Below, piece after piece: positions 48,194 to 58,349 of a DNA stretch of 64,000 bases (positions are counted from its first letter, which is position 1; each line of letters starts with the position of its first letter). The notes beneath the pieces were generated by a model, which worked only from the letters and a program-made list of their open reading frames with translations, was not told the DNA's origin and made no database searches. A program made the position numbers and the translations under genes. Source of the stretch: Microbacterium sp. (lineage in GTDB: Bacteria; Actinomycetota; Actinomycetes; Actinomycetales; Microbacteriaceae); NCBI GenBank assembly GCA_003524435.1, contig DQHP01000040.1, positions 51,503-115,502 of the forward strand, given 5' to 3'.

Positions 48194-50554
48194 CGCGTTC
48201 ACCGACACCGGGGTACCGGTGAGAGCAGCAGTCGTCACACGTCGCCTGTTACGCCCCTGGCCAGGTGCTTTCGGCTCAGGAAGAGCGTCCAGCACCGAGT
48301 CGAGCATCTGCTCTGCGGGCGTCTTAGCTGCCTTATTGCGGTCCGATGAACGCTTCTTGCGCGGCTTCTTAGGTCGCTCAGCAGGTTCAGGCTGCACAGG
48401 CTCGGCGACGACGGGCTCCACAGCGCTCTCCGCACCAGCGAGAGTCGAAGCGGCGATCTGCGCGAGCGCAGATTTGGCACCTTCGGGAATGCTGTGAGTC
48501 GTCTTGCTCGTGGGCTGTGAGTTTTGATTCTGTGAGTTTCCGCCACGCTGACGACGGTTGGAACCGTTGTTGTTCGAGCTCGAGCGATGCTTAACGACGG
48601 GATCGTGGTGAATCACCACACCGCGACCGGCGCAGACCTCACAGGCCTCGCTGAATGTCTCCAAAAGGCCCAGGCCGAGCTTCTTACGCGTCATCTGGAC
48701 CAGGCCCAGCGACGTCACTTCAGCGACCTGGTGCTTCGTGCGGTCCCGACTCAGGCATTCGATCAGACGGCGAAGAACCAAATCGCGGTTGGATTCCAGG
48801 ACCATATCGATGAAATCGACGACGATGATGCCGCCAATGTCGCGCAGTCGCAACTGGCGAACGATTTCTTCGGCAGCCTCGAGGTTGTTCTTCGTGACAG
48901 TTTCTTCGAGGTTGCCGCCGGTGCCGACGAACTTGCCCGTGTTGACGTCGACAACTGTCATTGCCTCAGTACGGTCGATGACGAGCGAGCCACCTGAGGG
49001 CAGCCAGACCTTGCGGTCGAGCGCCTTCTCAATCTGCTCGGTCACCCGGAAAGCATCGAATGGATCGGTCTCATCTTCGTAGGACTCGACGCGCTCCAGG
49101 AGGTCAGGGGCGACGCTTTCCAGGTAGGCGCGGATCGTCTGCTGGGACTCTTCACCCTGGATGAGCATCTTCGTGAAATCTTCGTTGAAGACGTCGCGAA
49201 CGATCTTGACCAGCAGGTCGGGTTCTGCGTGCAGCAGCGCCGGAGCCGACTGGTTCTCAACCTGTTTCTGAATGTGCTCCCACTGCGAAGTCAGACGGTT
49301 CACATCGCGCGTGAGCTGGTCTTCGGTCGCTCCCTCGGCAGCCGTACGAACGATGACGCCGCTAGATTCCGGCAGCACCTCTTTGAGGATGCGCTTCAAG
49401 CGAGCACGCTCGTTATCGGGAAGTTTGCGGCTGATGCCGTTCATCGAACCGCCAGGTACATACACGAGGTACCGACCCGGTAGAGAGATCTGGCTGGTGA
49501 GGCGGGCGCCCTTGTGTCCGACGGGATCCTTCGTCACCTGTACGAGCACGCGATCACCCGGCTTCAGCGCGAGCTCAATACGACGCGGCTGGTTGCCGGT
49601 CTCGACGCCATCCCAGTCAACTTCTCCGGAATACAGCACGGCATTGCGGCCACGACCGATGTCGACAAAAGCGGCTTCCATGCTGGGCAGCACGTTCTGC
49701 ACGCGGCCGAGATAGACGTTGCCGATCAGCGAGGCGTCCTGGTTGCGCGCGACGTAATGCTCAACGAGCACGCCATCTTCGAGCACACCAATCTGGGTGC
49801 GACCGTTCTTTGCGCGCACGACCATCTTCCGATCGACCGACTCGCGACGCGCAAGGAACTCTGCCTCGGTGACGACGGGACGACGACGCCCCGCATCACG
49901 GCCATCACGACGACGCTGCTTCTTCGCCTCGAGGCGAGTAGAGCCCTTGATCGCTTTCGGCTCGGTGATGTATTCAACCGTGCGCTGACGCTGACGCGGC
50001 TCATCGCGCTGCTCGTCGTTCTGCTCATTGCCCCCGCGTCGGCGGCGTCCACGCCGGCCCGACGGGGAATCATCGTGATCGTCGTCACGCGAGTCGTCAG
50101 CGACGTAGCGCTCGCGTCCACGGCCGGGCCGCGCCGGCAGTGGGGTGATCTCAGGCGCGTAGAAGTGCAACTGGGTAGAGACCGTCGAGACGAAAACCTC
50201 AGGAATAAGACCAAGGCTCACCGCAGTCAGTGGTTCTGGCTTCGTTGGCGCGGCCGGCACATCTGCCACAGGCTTCTCGTCAGCAGGCTTCTCGTCAGCG
50301 ACAGGCGCCTCAGCGACAGGCTCAGCGACAGGCTCAGCGACCGTGGCTATCTCCGCTGACGGCTCTTCAACGGTTGACTCAGCGATGGGCTCGTCTGCCG
50401 CTGGTGCTTCGGCAGCTGGCGCCTCACCGTCCACCGACGCCTCTTCAGCCGCTGGTGTCTCCGCGGACGCAGGAGTTTCTTCCGGTGTTAGCGGAGCCTC
50501 CGCGTTCGCATCGAGAATGGGTGTGTTGTTGGTGTCATTGTTCTCTTCGGCCAT
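48155..50554 (-). CDS. rne: Ribonuclease E/G
   Basis: Endoribonuclease for mRNA decay and rRNA/tRNA processing, 799 residues from ATG 50554. The N-terminal 200 or so residues are acidic and repetitive, then basic and Arg-rich. The S1 domain shows GNVYLGRVQNVLPSMEAAFV. The catalytic DNase I-like region holds MTVVDVNTGKFVG and GGIIVVDFIDM. The zinc-link CEVCAGRG is present. A basic C-terminal tail (ERPKKPRKKRSSDRNK) is a likely RNA- or protein-binding arm. Its long 5' leader carries hairpins that could allow autoregulation. Confidence 0.95.
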   Translation of the reverse strand: MAEENNDTNNTPILDANAEAPLTPEETPASAETPAAEEASVDGEAPAAEAPAADEPIAESTVEEPSAEIATVAEPVAEPVAEAPVADEKPADEKPVADVPAAPTKPEPLTAVSLGLIPEVFVSTVSTQLHFYAPEITPLPARPGRGRERYVADDSRDDDHDDSPSGRRGRRRRGGNEQNDEQRDEPRQRQRTVEYITEPKAIKGSTRLEAKKQRRRDGRDAGRRRPVVTEAEFLARRESVDRKMVVRAKNGRTQIGVLEDGVLVEHYVARNQDASLIGNVYLGRVQNVLPSMEAAFVDIGRGRNAVLYSGEVDWDGVETGNQPRRIELALKPGDRVLVQVTKDPVGHKGARLTSQISLPGRYLVYVPGGSMNGISRKLPDNERARLKRILKEVLPESSGVIVRTAAEGATEDQLTRDVNRLTSQWEHIQKQVENQSAPALLHAEPDLLVKIVRDVFNEDFTKMLIQGEESQQTIRAYLESVAPDLLERVESYEDETDPFDAFRVTEQIEKALDRKVWLPSGGSLVIDRTEAMTVVDVNTGKFVGTGGNLEETVTKNNLEAAEEIVRQLRLRDIGGIIVVDFIDMVLESNRDLVLRRLIECLSRDRTKHQVAEVTSLGLVQMTRKKLGLGLLETFSEACEVCAGRGVVIHHDPVVKHRSSSNNNGSNRRQRGGNSQNQNSQPTSKTTHSIPEGAKSALAQIAASTLAGAESAVEPVVAEPVQPEPAERPKKPRKKRSSDRNKAAKTPAEQMLDSVLDALPEPKAPGQGRNRRRVTTAALTGTPVSVNASVAPIAGGDTES

Positions 50555-50602
50555 CTCTGGCGTGCTCCCTGCGCGGGCACTAGGTGCTCCGCGAAATCTC
50601 AT

Positions 50603-50679
50603 GCGGCACCCTCAGGTGCCGCGAACTCACTCGGTGTGCGACCGGCTCGTGGCTCTGGTCGCGAGGGGTATTGGACCCC
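50603..50679 (-). promoter_or_regulatory. Three hairpins in the RNase E leader
   Basis: On the minus-strand leader of rne there are GCGGCACC/GGTGCCGC around a CTCA tetraloop (50603-50622), GCGACC/GGTCGC (50638-50662) and GGGGT/ACCCC (50665-50679). E. coli rne is autoregulated through leader hairpins; a parallel role here is inference. The rest of the 265-bp gap holds only probable promoters for the two divergent genes. Confidence 0.5.
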
Positions 50680-50819
50680 GAAGTCTGCGTCGATGTGCGT
50701 TGCGGCGGCGCCGCGCGATACATCAAAGGTCATTATCGCACCATGTGAGCCAGATTGTGGCATCCGCGCTCACGCGCGCCTCACTCCCTATCCATAGCGA
50801 CCGCTGGGATAATCATCAG

Positions 50820-51437
50820 ATGAGCGAGCAGCGCACCCGCCCCATCGGTTTCGGAATCTGGCTGATCATTGCCAGTGTGATCGGCTGGTGGGCTGCTTTT
50901 CAGCTCACCATCGACAAGTTCATCCAGCTCGCGAACCCCGATGCCGATCTCAACTGCAACGTCAGCGTGATGATCCAGTGTGGGAAGAACCTCAGCTCCT
51001 GGCAGGGTGAAGCCTTCGGCTTCGCCAACCCGATCATCGGATTAACGGGGTGGATGGCCCCGCTGGTTGTCGGGGTCGCGGTCCTCGCGGGCGTCAAATT
51101 TCCCAGGTGGTTCTGGGCTGTTTTCGGCGCCGGCATCACCTTCGCATTCGGGTTCATCTGCTGGTTGATCTGGCAGAGCCTCTACGCCACCAACCTCGGG
51201 TTTCTGTGCCCGTTCTGCATGCTGACCTGGTCGGTGACCATTCCCACATTCATTGCGACGATGGTGCATCTCTTCCGCAACGGAACCTTTACCCGTTCTG
51301 AGAAAGTGATGGCACGAGCGGACCGGCTGATGATTTGGGTGCCACTCGCGTCGATTCTCGCCTATGCCCTTGTGATCGCGATGATCCAACTTCGCGGTCT
51401 CGATCTGCTTGGCGAGGTTGCCGGAATGCTGTTCTAA
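50820..51437 (+). CDS. Vitamin K epoxide reductase family protein
   Basis: A 205-residue membrane protein with about five helices. It contains the VKOR redox centre FLCPFCMLTW (CxxC) and the loop cysteines in DLNCNVSVMIQCGKNL. It re-oxidises a DsbA-like partner using quinone, supporting disulfide formation in exported proteins. A GATAAT -10 (50808-50813) ends six bases before the ATG, which points to a leaderless transcript. The DsbA partner is not fused and not nearby. Followed by a terminator shared with ndk. Confidence 0.93.
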   Translation: MSEQRTRPIGFGIWLIIASVIGWWAAFQLTIDKFIQLANPDADLNCNVSVMIQCGKNLSSWQGEAFGFANPIIGLTGWMAPLVVGVAVLAGVKFPRWFWAVFGAGITFAFGFICWLIWQSLYATNLGFLCPFCMLTWSVTIPTFIATMVHLFRNGTFTRSEKVMARADRLMIWVPLASILAYALVIAMIQLRGLDLLGEVAGMLF

Positions 51438-51465
51438 CAAACCGGATGCCGTTCTCGCGACGACA

Positions 51466-51502
51466 AAGCCCGCCGGCTCCCGTGAGGGAGGCTGGCGGGC
51501 TT
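51466..51502. terminator. Bidirectional terminator between VKOR and ndk
   Basis: AAGCCCGCC / GGCGGGCTT plus an inner CTCCC/GGGAG stem with a small internal bulge and a GTGA loop. It lies between two convergent genes, with A-rich and T-rich flanks on each side. Confidence 0.85.
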
Positions 51503-51514
51503 CGTCGTTTCAGC

Positions 51515-51931
51515 TCAAGCGAACCAGATGCCGAGCTCGCGCGCAGCGGATTCGGTACTGTCTGAGCCGTGCACAAGGTTCTGTTGGACGGCCAGTCCCC
51601 AGTCACGACCGAAGTCGCCACGAATCGTGCCGGGCGCGGCTGTGGTCGGATCGGTCGTACCCGCAAGTGAGCGGAAGCCCTCGATCACGCGATTGCCGGT
51701 GAGCCGAATTGCAACCGACGGGCCAGACATCATGAACTCGATCAGCGGTTCGTAGAACGGCTTGCCCTCGTGCTCTGCGTAGTGCGCCGCAAGGCGGTCG
51801 CGATCAGGCTCGACGAGGCGAATGTCAACGAGCGCATAGCCCTTCGCCTCGATACGGGCAAGAATCGCGCCGGTCAACCCGCGGGCGACGCCGTCGGGCT
51901 TGACGAGGACGAGTGTTTCTTCAGTGGCCAT
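51515..51931 (-). CDS. ndk: Nucleoside-diphosphate kinase
   Basis: Equilibrates NTP and NDP pools through a phospho-His intermediate. It is 138 residues, full length. The start is ATEETLVLVKPDGVARGLTG. The catalytic His is in QQNLVHGSDSTESAARELG, the hallmark NDK block. It lies one base after the DUF4233 gene in the folC-DUF4233-ndk run, a common actinobacterial arrangement. No defect. Confidence 0.97.
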   Translation of the reverse strand: MATEETLVLVKPDGVARGLTGAILARIEAKGYALVDIRLVEPDRDRLAAHYAEHEGKPFYEPLIEFMMSGPSVAIRLTGNRVIEGFRSLAGTTDPTTAAPGTIRGDFGRDWGLAVQQNLVHGSDSTESAARELGIWFA

Positions 51932-51932
51932 A

Positions 51933-52337
51933 TCAGTCGCTCTCTCTGTGAGTTTCGTTGTCGGTTACTGTCGTGCTGTTATCCGCGGGACGTCGTGCGT
52001 CCAATCGGGCCCCCATGATCGTCGCATACGCCCACATCCCTCCGAAAACCACCACGACGAGCAAAATCGTGGGTTCGAAGAATGCCGACAGCGCGACGAT
52101 GACTTGTAATACCCATCCCGCGGTGATCGCCCAGGGTCTGGTAATCATGCCTGCCACGGCGACCATCGCCAGAGCCACAGCGGCCCCTCCGACAATCGCC
52201 CACCACGGCGCTATGCCGTTGGGCAACGCCTTCAGTCCGAAAAGAGTGAAGCCCACCAGCAGCACGACGATCGCTTCGAAGCCCAACACCATGGGGGCGA
52301 GCTTCTGCACAAGTGTGCGGGGAGCACGCGCGCTCAC
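51933..52337 (-). CDS. DUF4233 membrane protein
   Basis: A small membrane protein (134-137 residues) with four hydrophobic segments (for example FEAIVVLLVGFTLFGLKALP and TILLVVVVFGGMWAYATIMG), matching actinobacterial DUF4233. GTG 52337 gives a four-base overlap with folC (GTGA); GTG 52346 would lengthen it by three residues. Always found between folC and ndk in relatives. Role unknown. Confidence 0.9.
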   Translation of the reverse strand: MSARAPRTLVQKLAPMVLGFEAIVVLLVGFTLFGLKALPNGIAPWWAIVGGAAVALAMVAVAGMITRPWAITAGWVLQVIVALSAFFEPTILLVVVVFGGMWAYATIMGARLDARRPADNSTTVTDNETHRESD

Positions 52338-53686
52338 GCCCGCCACCCCGACTTCCAGTCCTCTTCTTCCGCCAGGGCGATTGCCTCTCCCGCAAGCACA
52401 ATGGATCCAGCAATCACCACCGCACGACGGTCAGCGGATGCTGCCCATTCACGCGCCGCGTCGGCAGCGTCAGCAAGCGAGTGATGCACAGTCGCTCGTT
52501 GTCCGGCGCTTTCGACCAGGTCAGCGATCGCATCAGCGTCATTGGCGCGATCAGATTCCGGAGCGGTCGCGAACACGTGCGCGACTCCCGGGGCAAGCTC
52601 CGCAATGATTCCAGCGGCGTCCTTGTCGGCGAGGATACCGAGCACAAGACCCCACTCATCAAAATCAAAGCTGTCATCGAGAGACTGCGCCAGTGCCTTC
52701 GCGCCGTGTGGGTTATGGGCGGCGTCGACGACGACAGTCGGCGCAATTCCCAGTAGCTGTAACCGGCCGGGAGAAGTCGCGCCCTGCAGACCGTCGACGA
52801 TGATGTCATCGGCGATCCGCTGTGCTCCCGCCCCGATGAGCGACTCCACAGCCGCCACGGCGAGGGCAGCATTGTGCCCCTGATGGGCGCCATAAAGCGG
52901 GAGGTACTCCTCGACATAAGCGCCAGCAAGTCCGCGGATGGTCAGCAGCTGACCGCCCACAGCGAGCTTCTGCTCTGTGAGGCCGAACTCGTCGCCTTCG
53001 AACGCGATGGTCGCGTTCTTCTCTGCGGCTACGCGGCGTAGCACTTCCGCGGCTTCGGTCGGCTGCTCCGCGGAAACGACAGCAGCGCCCTCCTTGATGA
53101 TCCCGGCCTTGACCGTTGCGATCTCGGTCAGAGTGTTTCCCAACCGGTCCGCGTGATCAATGGCGATCGGCGCGAATACAGCAACGTCACCGTCGGCAGT
53201 ATTCGTCGAGTCCCATTCGCCGCCCATGCCCACTTCCAGCACCAGCACGTCGACAGGGGCGTCGGATGCAGCGGCGAAAGCCAATACGGTGAGCAGTTCG
53301 AAGAACGTCAACGGTTCATCACCCGCGGCAACCAGTTCGGCATCGACGATGCCGATGAACGGTTCGATCTCATCCCACGCGTACGCAATCGCACCATCAT
53401 CGATCGGCTCACCGTCGATCATGATCCGTTCGGTGAATCGCTCGAGATGCGGGCTGGTGAAAAGTCCCGTGCGCAGGCCGTGCGCGCGCAGCAGGCTCTC
53501 AATCATCCGCGCTGTTGACGTCTTCCCGTTCGTTCCGGTGATGTGCACGACACGATAGTTGCGCTGCGGATCGTCGAGCATCTCGAGGATGCGTGCAGTG
53601 CGCTCCTTACGAGGCTGCACCCACCGCTCCCCGGCCCGTGCAAGCAGTGCCTCGTAGACAGCATCTGCGCGGCTGCGGTCAGACAT
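52334..53686 (-). CDS. folC: Folylpolyglutamate synthase / dihydrofolate synthase
   Basis: Adds glutamate to folates, and dihydropteroate in bifunctional forms. It is 450 residues from ATG 53686 ([14 protein letters not shown]). The P-loop is [20 protein letters not shown] and the Mur-ligase omega-loop region is [16 protein letters not shown]. The C-terminal domain has [15 protein letters not shown]. It overlaps the ileS end by eight bases, so it is coupled to ileS translation. In-frame starts upstream lie inside ileS. Confidence 0.95.
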   Translation of the reverse strand: MSDRSRADAVYEALLARAGERWVQPRKERTARILEMLDDPQRNYRVVHITGTNGKTSTARMIESLLRAHGLRTGLFTSPHLERFTERIMIDGEPIDDGAIAYAWDEIEPFIGIVDAELVAAGDEPLTFFELLTVLAFAAASDAPVDVLVLEVGMGGEWDSTNTADGDVAVFAPIAIDHADRLGNTLTEIATVKAGIIKEGAAVVSAEQPTEAAEVLRRVAAEKNATIAFEGDEFGLTEQKLAVGGQLLTIRGLAGAYVEEYLPLYGAHQGHNAALAVAAVESLIGAGAQRIADDIIVDGLQGATSPGRLQLLGIAPTVVVDAAHNPHGAKALAQSLDDSFDFDEWGLVLGILADKDAAGIIAELAPGVAHVFATAPESDRANDADAIADLVESAGQRATVHHSLADAADAAREWAASADRRAVVIAGSIVLAGEAIALAEEEDWKSGWRA

Positions 53687-56600
53687 TGTGAGCTCCCTCG
53701 ACGTTGGAATCGATTGTGACGACGATCGGCGCCTTGTCGGAGCCGAGCGCTGTCGAACCGCTGCAGAACACTCCATCACCGGGGCTCGTGATGTTCTTCA
53801 CAAGATCGTCCATCCCCTCGGTCGCCTGCACGGCAAATCCGATGGCCAGGGTCTCCCCCGCGATGAGCTCTGCGTGCGCCTTCAGTGCTTCGGCATGTTC
53901 CGGCGACACGTTCAGCGCCAGCACGATGCGGTCGCTGACATCGAGTCCCGCATTCTTACGTGCTTCCTGCACAACACGGATCGCGTCTCGTGCCATGCCC
54001 TCTGCCTCGAGCTCTGCCGTGGTCTTCGTGTCGAGCAAGACGAAACCGCCGTTGGGCACGAGTGCCAGCGCCTCGCCGTCGGGTCGGCCGCTGGTTTCCA
54101 GCACCAACTCGTACTCATGCGGTTCCAGGGCGATGCCCCCCGCGGTGATGACGCCGCCCTCCTCGGACCAGTCGCCAGCCTTAGCTCCCTTGATGACGGT
54201 TTGTACGTTCTTGCCCAACCTCGGGCCAGCAGCACGCGCGTTCACGCTCAGCCGATGACTGATGCCGTATTCGGTGGCGGCAGAGTCTGTCAGCTGCACA
54301 AGCTCGATCGATTTCACGTTGAGCTCGTCGCGCAGAATGTCCTCGAATTGACTGAGCGAGGCCGCCACCGGTGAGACCACGGTGAAACGCGCAAGCGGCA
54401 GTCGCACGCGCAGCTTCTCTTTCTTGCGCAGAGCGTTTCCGACACTCGACAATTCGCGCACAGCATCCATCGCATCGCGGATGTCATCTGCGTTGGGGAA
54501 CGCCGAAGCATCTGGCCAATCGGTCAGGTGCACGCTGCGGCCACCAGTAAGTCCCTGCCAGATCCGTTCGCTGATGAGGGGCACGAGGGGCGCTGCGACC
54601 CGGGTAAGCGTCTCAAGAACCGTGTACAGGGTGTCGAAGGCGTCTGTGCCGCCCTCGGCTCCCACCCAGAAACGGTCGCGTGAGCGGCGGATGTACCAGT
54701 TCGTCAGCGTCTCGGCGAAGTCGCGCAGACGAGCGGATGCCGTTGTCGAATCGAGCCCCTCGAGGTCAGATGCGACGTCGCGCACCAACTCGCCGAGACG
54801 CGCAAGGATGTACCGATCAAGCACATCGGTGGAGTCCGTCCGCCACTTCGCCTCATAGCCGCCATCGCCGGATGCGTTTGCGTAGGTGGCGAAGAAGTAC
54901 CACGAGCTCCACAGCGGAAGCAGGAACTCGCGAACGCCCGCGCGGATGCCTTCCTCAGTCACCGCGAGGTTGCCGCCGCGCAGCACCGAACTCGACATGA
55001 GGAACCAGCGCATGGCGTCAGATCCGTCGCGCTCAAGCACCTCAGAGACATCAGGGTAGTTGCGTAGCGACTTCGACATCTTGTAGCCGTCGCTGCCGAG
55101 CACGATGCCGTGGCAGCTGACACCGGTGAATGCCGGACGGTCAAACAACGCCGTCGAAAGCACGTGCATGACGTAGAACCAGCCGCGAGTCTGGCCGATG
55201 TACTCAACGATGAAATCCGCTGGAGAGTGCGAGTCGAACCACTCTTGATTCTCGAACGGATAGTGCACCTGTGCGTAGGGCATCGAACCAGAGTCGAACC
55301 ACACGTCAAAGACATCCTCGATGCGGCGCATGGTGCTCTTGCCAGTGGGGTCATCCGGGTTCGGACGCGTCAGGTCATCGATGTACGGGCGGTGAAGGTC
55401 AATTTCGCCCTCGGGATTTCGCGGCAGCGTGCCGAAGTCGCGCTCGAGATCTTCGAGCGAACCGTAGGCGTCGACGCGCGGGTACTCAGGGTCATCGCTC
55501 TTCCAGATCGGGATCGGCGAGCCCCAGTATCGGTTGCGACTGATTGACCAGTCGCGGGCGCCTTCCAGCCACTTGCCGAACTGGCCCTCCTTGACGTTCT
55601 CCGGCACCCAGGTGATCTGCTCGTTATTCGCGAGCATCTTTTCTTTGACGTCGGTCACGCGGATGAACCAGCTCGAAACCGCCTTGTAGATCAGGGGGTT
55701 CCGGCAGCGCCAGCAGTGCGGGTACGAGTGCATGTAGCTCTGCTCACGCAGCATCCGCCCTTCGGCACGCAGCAGGCGGATCAGCGGAGTGTTGGCATCC
55801 ATCCAGAGCTGACCGGCAACGTCGGTAACGCTCGGCAGGAACTTGCCGCCGTCATCGAGCGAGAGGATCGTCGGGATACCGGCAGCGTTCGTAACGCGCT
55901 GGTCATCCTCACCGTAGGCAGGTGCCTGGTGGACGATGCCGGTGCCATCTGTGGTGGTGACATAGTCGTCGACGAGGATGCGCCACGCGTTCTCGGTGCC
56001 CCATGTCTCGGCGTCTGCGTAGTAGTCGAAGAGACGGTCATAGGTGACATCCTCAAGGTCGGCGCCGCGATGGGATGCTTCGACTGCGGCGAGCGCGTCG
56101 TCAACCGACTCGTAGCCGAGATCCTTGGCATAACCACCAACCAGATCACGTGCGATCAGATATCGGTGAGCGGCGCTCTCAACGACGTCATCTCCTGCGA
56201 CGATGTCCGCCGCGCCCTCGGGGCCAGCAGGAAGCACGACGTATTCGATCTCGGGGCCGACGACGAGGGCGAGGTTAGTAGGAAGCGTCCACGGCGTTGT
56301 CGTCCATGCGAGGGCACGCACGGCAGTAAGGCCGAGGGCTTCTGCTTTCGCACCTGTCAGCGGGAACGTCACGGTGACGGACGGGTCCTGACGGTCCTGG
56401 TAGACGTCATCGTCCATCCGCAGTTCGTGCGCACTGAGCGGTGTCTCATCGCGCCAGCAGTACGGGAGCACCCGGTAGCCCTCATAAGCGAGGCCCTTGT
56501 CGTACAGGGTCTTAAATGCCCAGAGCACGCTCTCCATATAGCCGAGATCGAGAGTCTTATACCCGCGGTCGAAGTCAACCCAGCGCGCCTGGCGCGTGAC

Positions 56601-57041
56601 GTATTCCTTCCACTCCTCCGTGTATGCAAGGACAGAGTCGCGGGCCTTCCCGTTGAAGACATCGATACCCATGTCTTCGATCTCGCTCTTCTCGGTGATG
56701 CCGAGCTGCTTCATCGCCTCAAGTTCAGCGGGCAGACCGTGTGTGTCCCACCCGAACACGCGGTCAACCTTCTTGCCACGCATGGTCTGGAAGCGTGGGA
56801 AGAGGTCCTTGGCATAGCCAGTCAGCAAGTGCCCGTAATGCGGCAGACCATTGGCGAAGGGAGGACCGTCGTAGAAGACCCACTCGTCGGCGCCCTCACG
56901 CTGCGCGATCGAAGCTCGGAAGGTGTCGTCGTTCTTCCAGAACTCCAGGACGTCACGTTCAATCTCGGGGAACCGCGGGCTGGCAGCGACGGTCAAGGCA
57001 TCGGCTGCGGGGCCGAAGGAGGAAGCGCGGGGGTATGTCAT
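53679..57041 (-). CDS. ileS: Isoleucyl-tRNA synthetase
   Basis: Class I synthetase charging tRNA-Ile, 1120 residues from ATG 57041. The HIGH-like motif is [19 protein letters not shown] and KMSKS is in [14 protein letters not shown]. The CP1 editing domain and C-terminal anticodon domain are full. The length is in the range of the actinobacterial (eukaryote-like) type. The start [11 protein letters not shown] lies downstream of a T-box leader that senses uncharged tRNA-Ile. Upstream in-frame codons would fall inside the leader. Last before folC in a coupled run. Confidence 0.97.
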   Translation of the reverse strand: MTYPRASSFGPAADALTVAASPRFPEIERDVLEFWKNDDTFRASIAQREGADEWVFYDGPPFANGLPHYGHLLTGYAKDLFPRFQTMRGKKVDRVFGWDTHGLPAELEAMKQLGITEKSEIEDMGIDVFNGKARDSVLAYTEEWKEYVTRQARWVDFDRGYKTLDLGYMESVLWAFKTLYDKGLAYEGYRVLPYCWRDETPLSAHELRMDDDVYQDRQDPSVTVTFPLTGAKAEALGLTAVRALAWTTTPWTLPTNLALVVGPEIEYVVLPAGPEGAADIVAGDDVVESAAHRYLIARDLVGGYAKDLGYESVDDALAAVEASHRGADLEDVTYDRLFDYYADAETWGTENAWRILVDDYVTTTDGTGIVHQAPAYGEDDQRVTNAAGIPTILSLDDGGKFLPSVTDVAGQLWMDANTPLIRLLRAEGRMLREQSYMHSYPHCWRCRNPLIYKAVSSWFIRVTDVKEKMLANNEQITWVPENVKEGQFGKWLEGARDWSISRNRYWGSPIPIWKSDDPEYPRVDAYGSLEDLERDFGTLPRNPEGEIDLHRPYIDDLTRPNPDDPTGKSTMRRIEDVFDVWFDSGSMPYAQVHYPFENQEWFDSHSPADFIVEYIGQTRGWFYVMHVLSTALFDRPAFTGVSCHGIVLGSDGYKMSKSLRNYPDVSEVLERDGSDAMRWFLMSSSVLRGGNLAVTEEGIRAGVREFLLPLWSSWYFFATYANASGDGGYEAKWRTDSTDVLDRYILARLGELVRDVASDLEGLDSTTASARLRDFAETLTNWYIRRSRDRFWVGAEGGTDAFDTLYTVLETLTRVAAPLVPLISERIWQGLTGGRSVHLTDWPDASAFPNADDIRDAMDAVRELSSVGNALRKKEKLRVRLPLARFTVVSPVAASLSQFEDILRDELNVKSIELVQLTDSAATEYGISHRLSVNARAAGPRLGKNVQTVIKGAKAGDWSEEGGVITAGGIALEPHEYELVLETSGRPDGEALALVPNGGFVLLDTKTTAELEAEGMARDAIRVVQEARKNAGLDVSDRIVLALNVSPEHAEALKAHAELIAGETLAIGFAVQATEGMDDLVKNITSPGDGVFCSGSTALGSDKAPIVVTIDSNVEGAHNV

Positions 57042-57059
57042 GTCTACTCGCAGTGTCGT

Positions 57060-57228
57060 AGGTGGATTCTGCGCAAGGACGACCCTTGCGGACCGCGGTA
57101 CCACCTCGCGTGCTGCGCCTCACGACGCTGCCACTCTCACTGCGGCGATGACGGGCCTGCCCCGCTCGGTTCTAGTAGCAGTTACCTGCGTTCTTCCGAG
57201 AGCTCCCCGGTGATGCCGGATCAATGCT
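57060..57228 (-). promoter_or_regulatory. Isoleucine T-box leader of ileS
   Basis: On the minus strand: a short stem I with the specifier ATC at 57212-57214 (inside CCGGCATCACCGG), followed by GGGGAGC and GGAAGAACGC. The T-box motif TGGTACCGCG is at 57094-57103. After it, CGCAAGG-GTCGT-CCTTGCG is the alternative hairpin before the coding start at 57041. The ATC specifier and layout match the actinobacterial ileS translational T-boxes. Binding of uncharged tRNA-Ile would allow ileS expression. Confidence 0.92.
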
Positions 57229-57300
57229 TGTTCTTTGATTGTACGCGGCATCCTGTGTGACTGTCAGCAGACTGCCCTACTGTCACCAGAATGCTCGCGG

Positions 57301-57391
57301 CCCGAGCGCTTCGGTCGGAGATGTACACCTTCTTCGGAGCCGTACCCGGAATCTGATCCGAAGAACCTGCACATCTCCGAAGAAGCTGCCC
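57301..57391. repeat. 91-bp direct repeat, copy 1
   Basis: Begins CCCGAGCGCTTCGGTCGGAG and ends GAAGAAGCTGCCC. Inside is an imperfect 23-bp inverted repeat (57316-57338 with 57357-57379, three mismatches) around an 18-base loop. It matches copy 2 at 58350-58440 with four substitutions and no gaps. It ends five bases before the DUF559 gene stop. No T-run follows on either strand. Confidence 0.9.
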
Positions 57392-57396
57392 ACAGA

Positions 57397-58242
57397 CTAC
57401 GCGGCAAGGTGAAGGCTTTGGGCGACAGCACGCATGATCAAGTCCTGAACCATGGGCCAATCGTGCATCAGTTGTTGATAGCTGAAGCGGATGACGTGAT
57501 ATCCCATCAGCCGTAACTCTGCGTCGTGACGGATGTCTTCACTGCGTTGCGCGCCGACGTGATGCCTGCCATCTACCTGCAGTACGAGCCGATCGCCGAT
57601 GAGCGCGTCCACCCGGTGCCCCGCTATCCACGCCTGAATCACGAGTCGTAGCCCCAGCCACTGCAACCGCATGCGCAAATAGGTCTCGGTACCGGCATCC
57701 GCAAAAGGGTTGGCCTGTGCGAGCAACTCACGTGCCACAGGTTTCCACGGGTATCCCGCGAGTCCAGCCAGCGTCACCAGTCCCTGGTTCAGCGCTGATT
57801 CCCAAGTGGCCAGCGCCCGCTCGAAAGGCTCGCACTCTGACACCAGGGCGAGCACGTTCTCGATCGGATCGACCAAAGCCTCCGGATGCCGCGGAATCAA
57901 CGGTTGTGACCAGTGCACGTGCGCGCGATCGGTTTGAGCACTAGCGCCATGCGGGTCAACACCGACATGAAAATTCTCCGGATTTTCGTGCACCCACAGT
58001 CCCAGCCGAGCGGCTTGCGAAATACAGGTGACCACGACGCCAGCGCGAGCAGCCGCAACTAGGATCACGTCAGCACCCGGTACCGCCACCCATCCTCGAC
58101 GAACACGAACGAGTTGCCCTGATGCGAGTTTTCGATCAAGCTCGCGGCGCCCGGTGCCGAGCGCCTTGAGCCGTTCGACGCGCGCGACGCCACCCAACTC
58201 GACGACGAGTTCGACCGGGTCAGGAGCATTCGGATGCAGCAT
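57397..58242 (-). CDS. DUF559 endonuclease-like protein (AbiEi/Vsr-related)
   Basis: A 281-residue protein from ATG 58242, with TTG 58257 as the alternative. The N-terminal third resembles the winged-helix AbiEi-type antitoxin domain (RRELDRKLASGQLVRVRRGWVAV). The C-terminal third has a PD-(D/E)XK-like core: TETYLRMRLQWLG, GHRVDALIGDRLVLQVDG, then late His and Asp residues. Gln replaces Glu in the usual xEVDG position, which is common in the family but may alter catalysis. No cognate toxin is nearby. It sits between two 91-bp direct repeats. Confidence 0.85.
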   Translation of the reverse strand: MLHPNAPDPVELVVELGGVARVERLKALGTGRRELDRKLASGQLVRVRRGWVAVPGADVILVAAARAGVVVTCISQAARLGLWVHENPENFHVGVDPHGASAQTDRAHVHWSQPLIPRHPEALVDPIENVLALVSECEPFERALATWESALNQGLVTLAGLAGYPWKPVARELLAQANPFADAGTETYLRMRLQWLGLRLVIQAWIAGHRVDALIGDRLVLQVDGRHHVGAQRSEDIRHDAELRLMGYHVIRFSYQQLMHDWPMVQDLIMRAVAQSLHLAA

Positions 58243-58349
58243 CCTGAGATTCTGCAATAGCTAGGCCGCTCCCATCGGGCCGAAAACCACGAGCAGTGGA
58301 TAAAGCGCGGAAGTCGGATCTTGTGCAGTGACAGTCAGCCGCTGTTCCG

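Noticed and set aside
55716..57260. Long open frame on the plus strand across ileS
   Set aside because: It lies antisense to a clear ileS frame and its T-box, shows no family motif, and reflects high-GC codon bias.
57397..58242. DUF559 gene as half of an AbiE abortive-infection pair
   Set aside because: No AbiEii nucleotidyltransferase is next to it; only the N-terminal domain resembles AbiEi.
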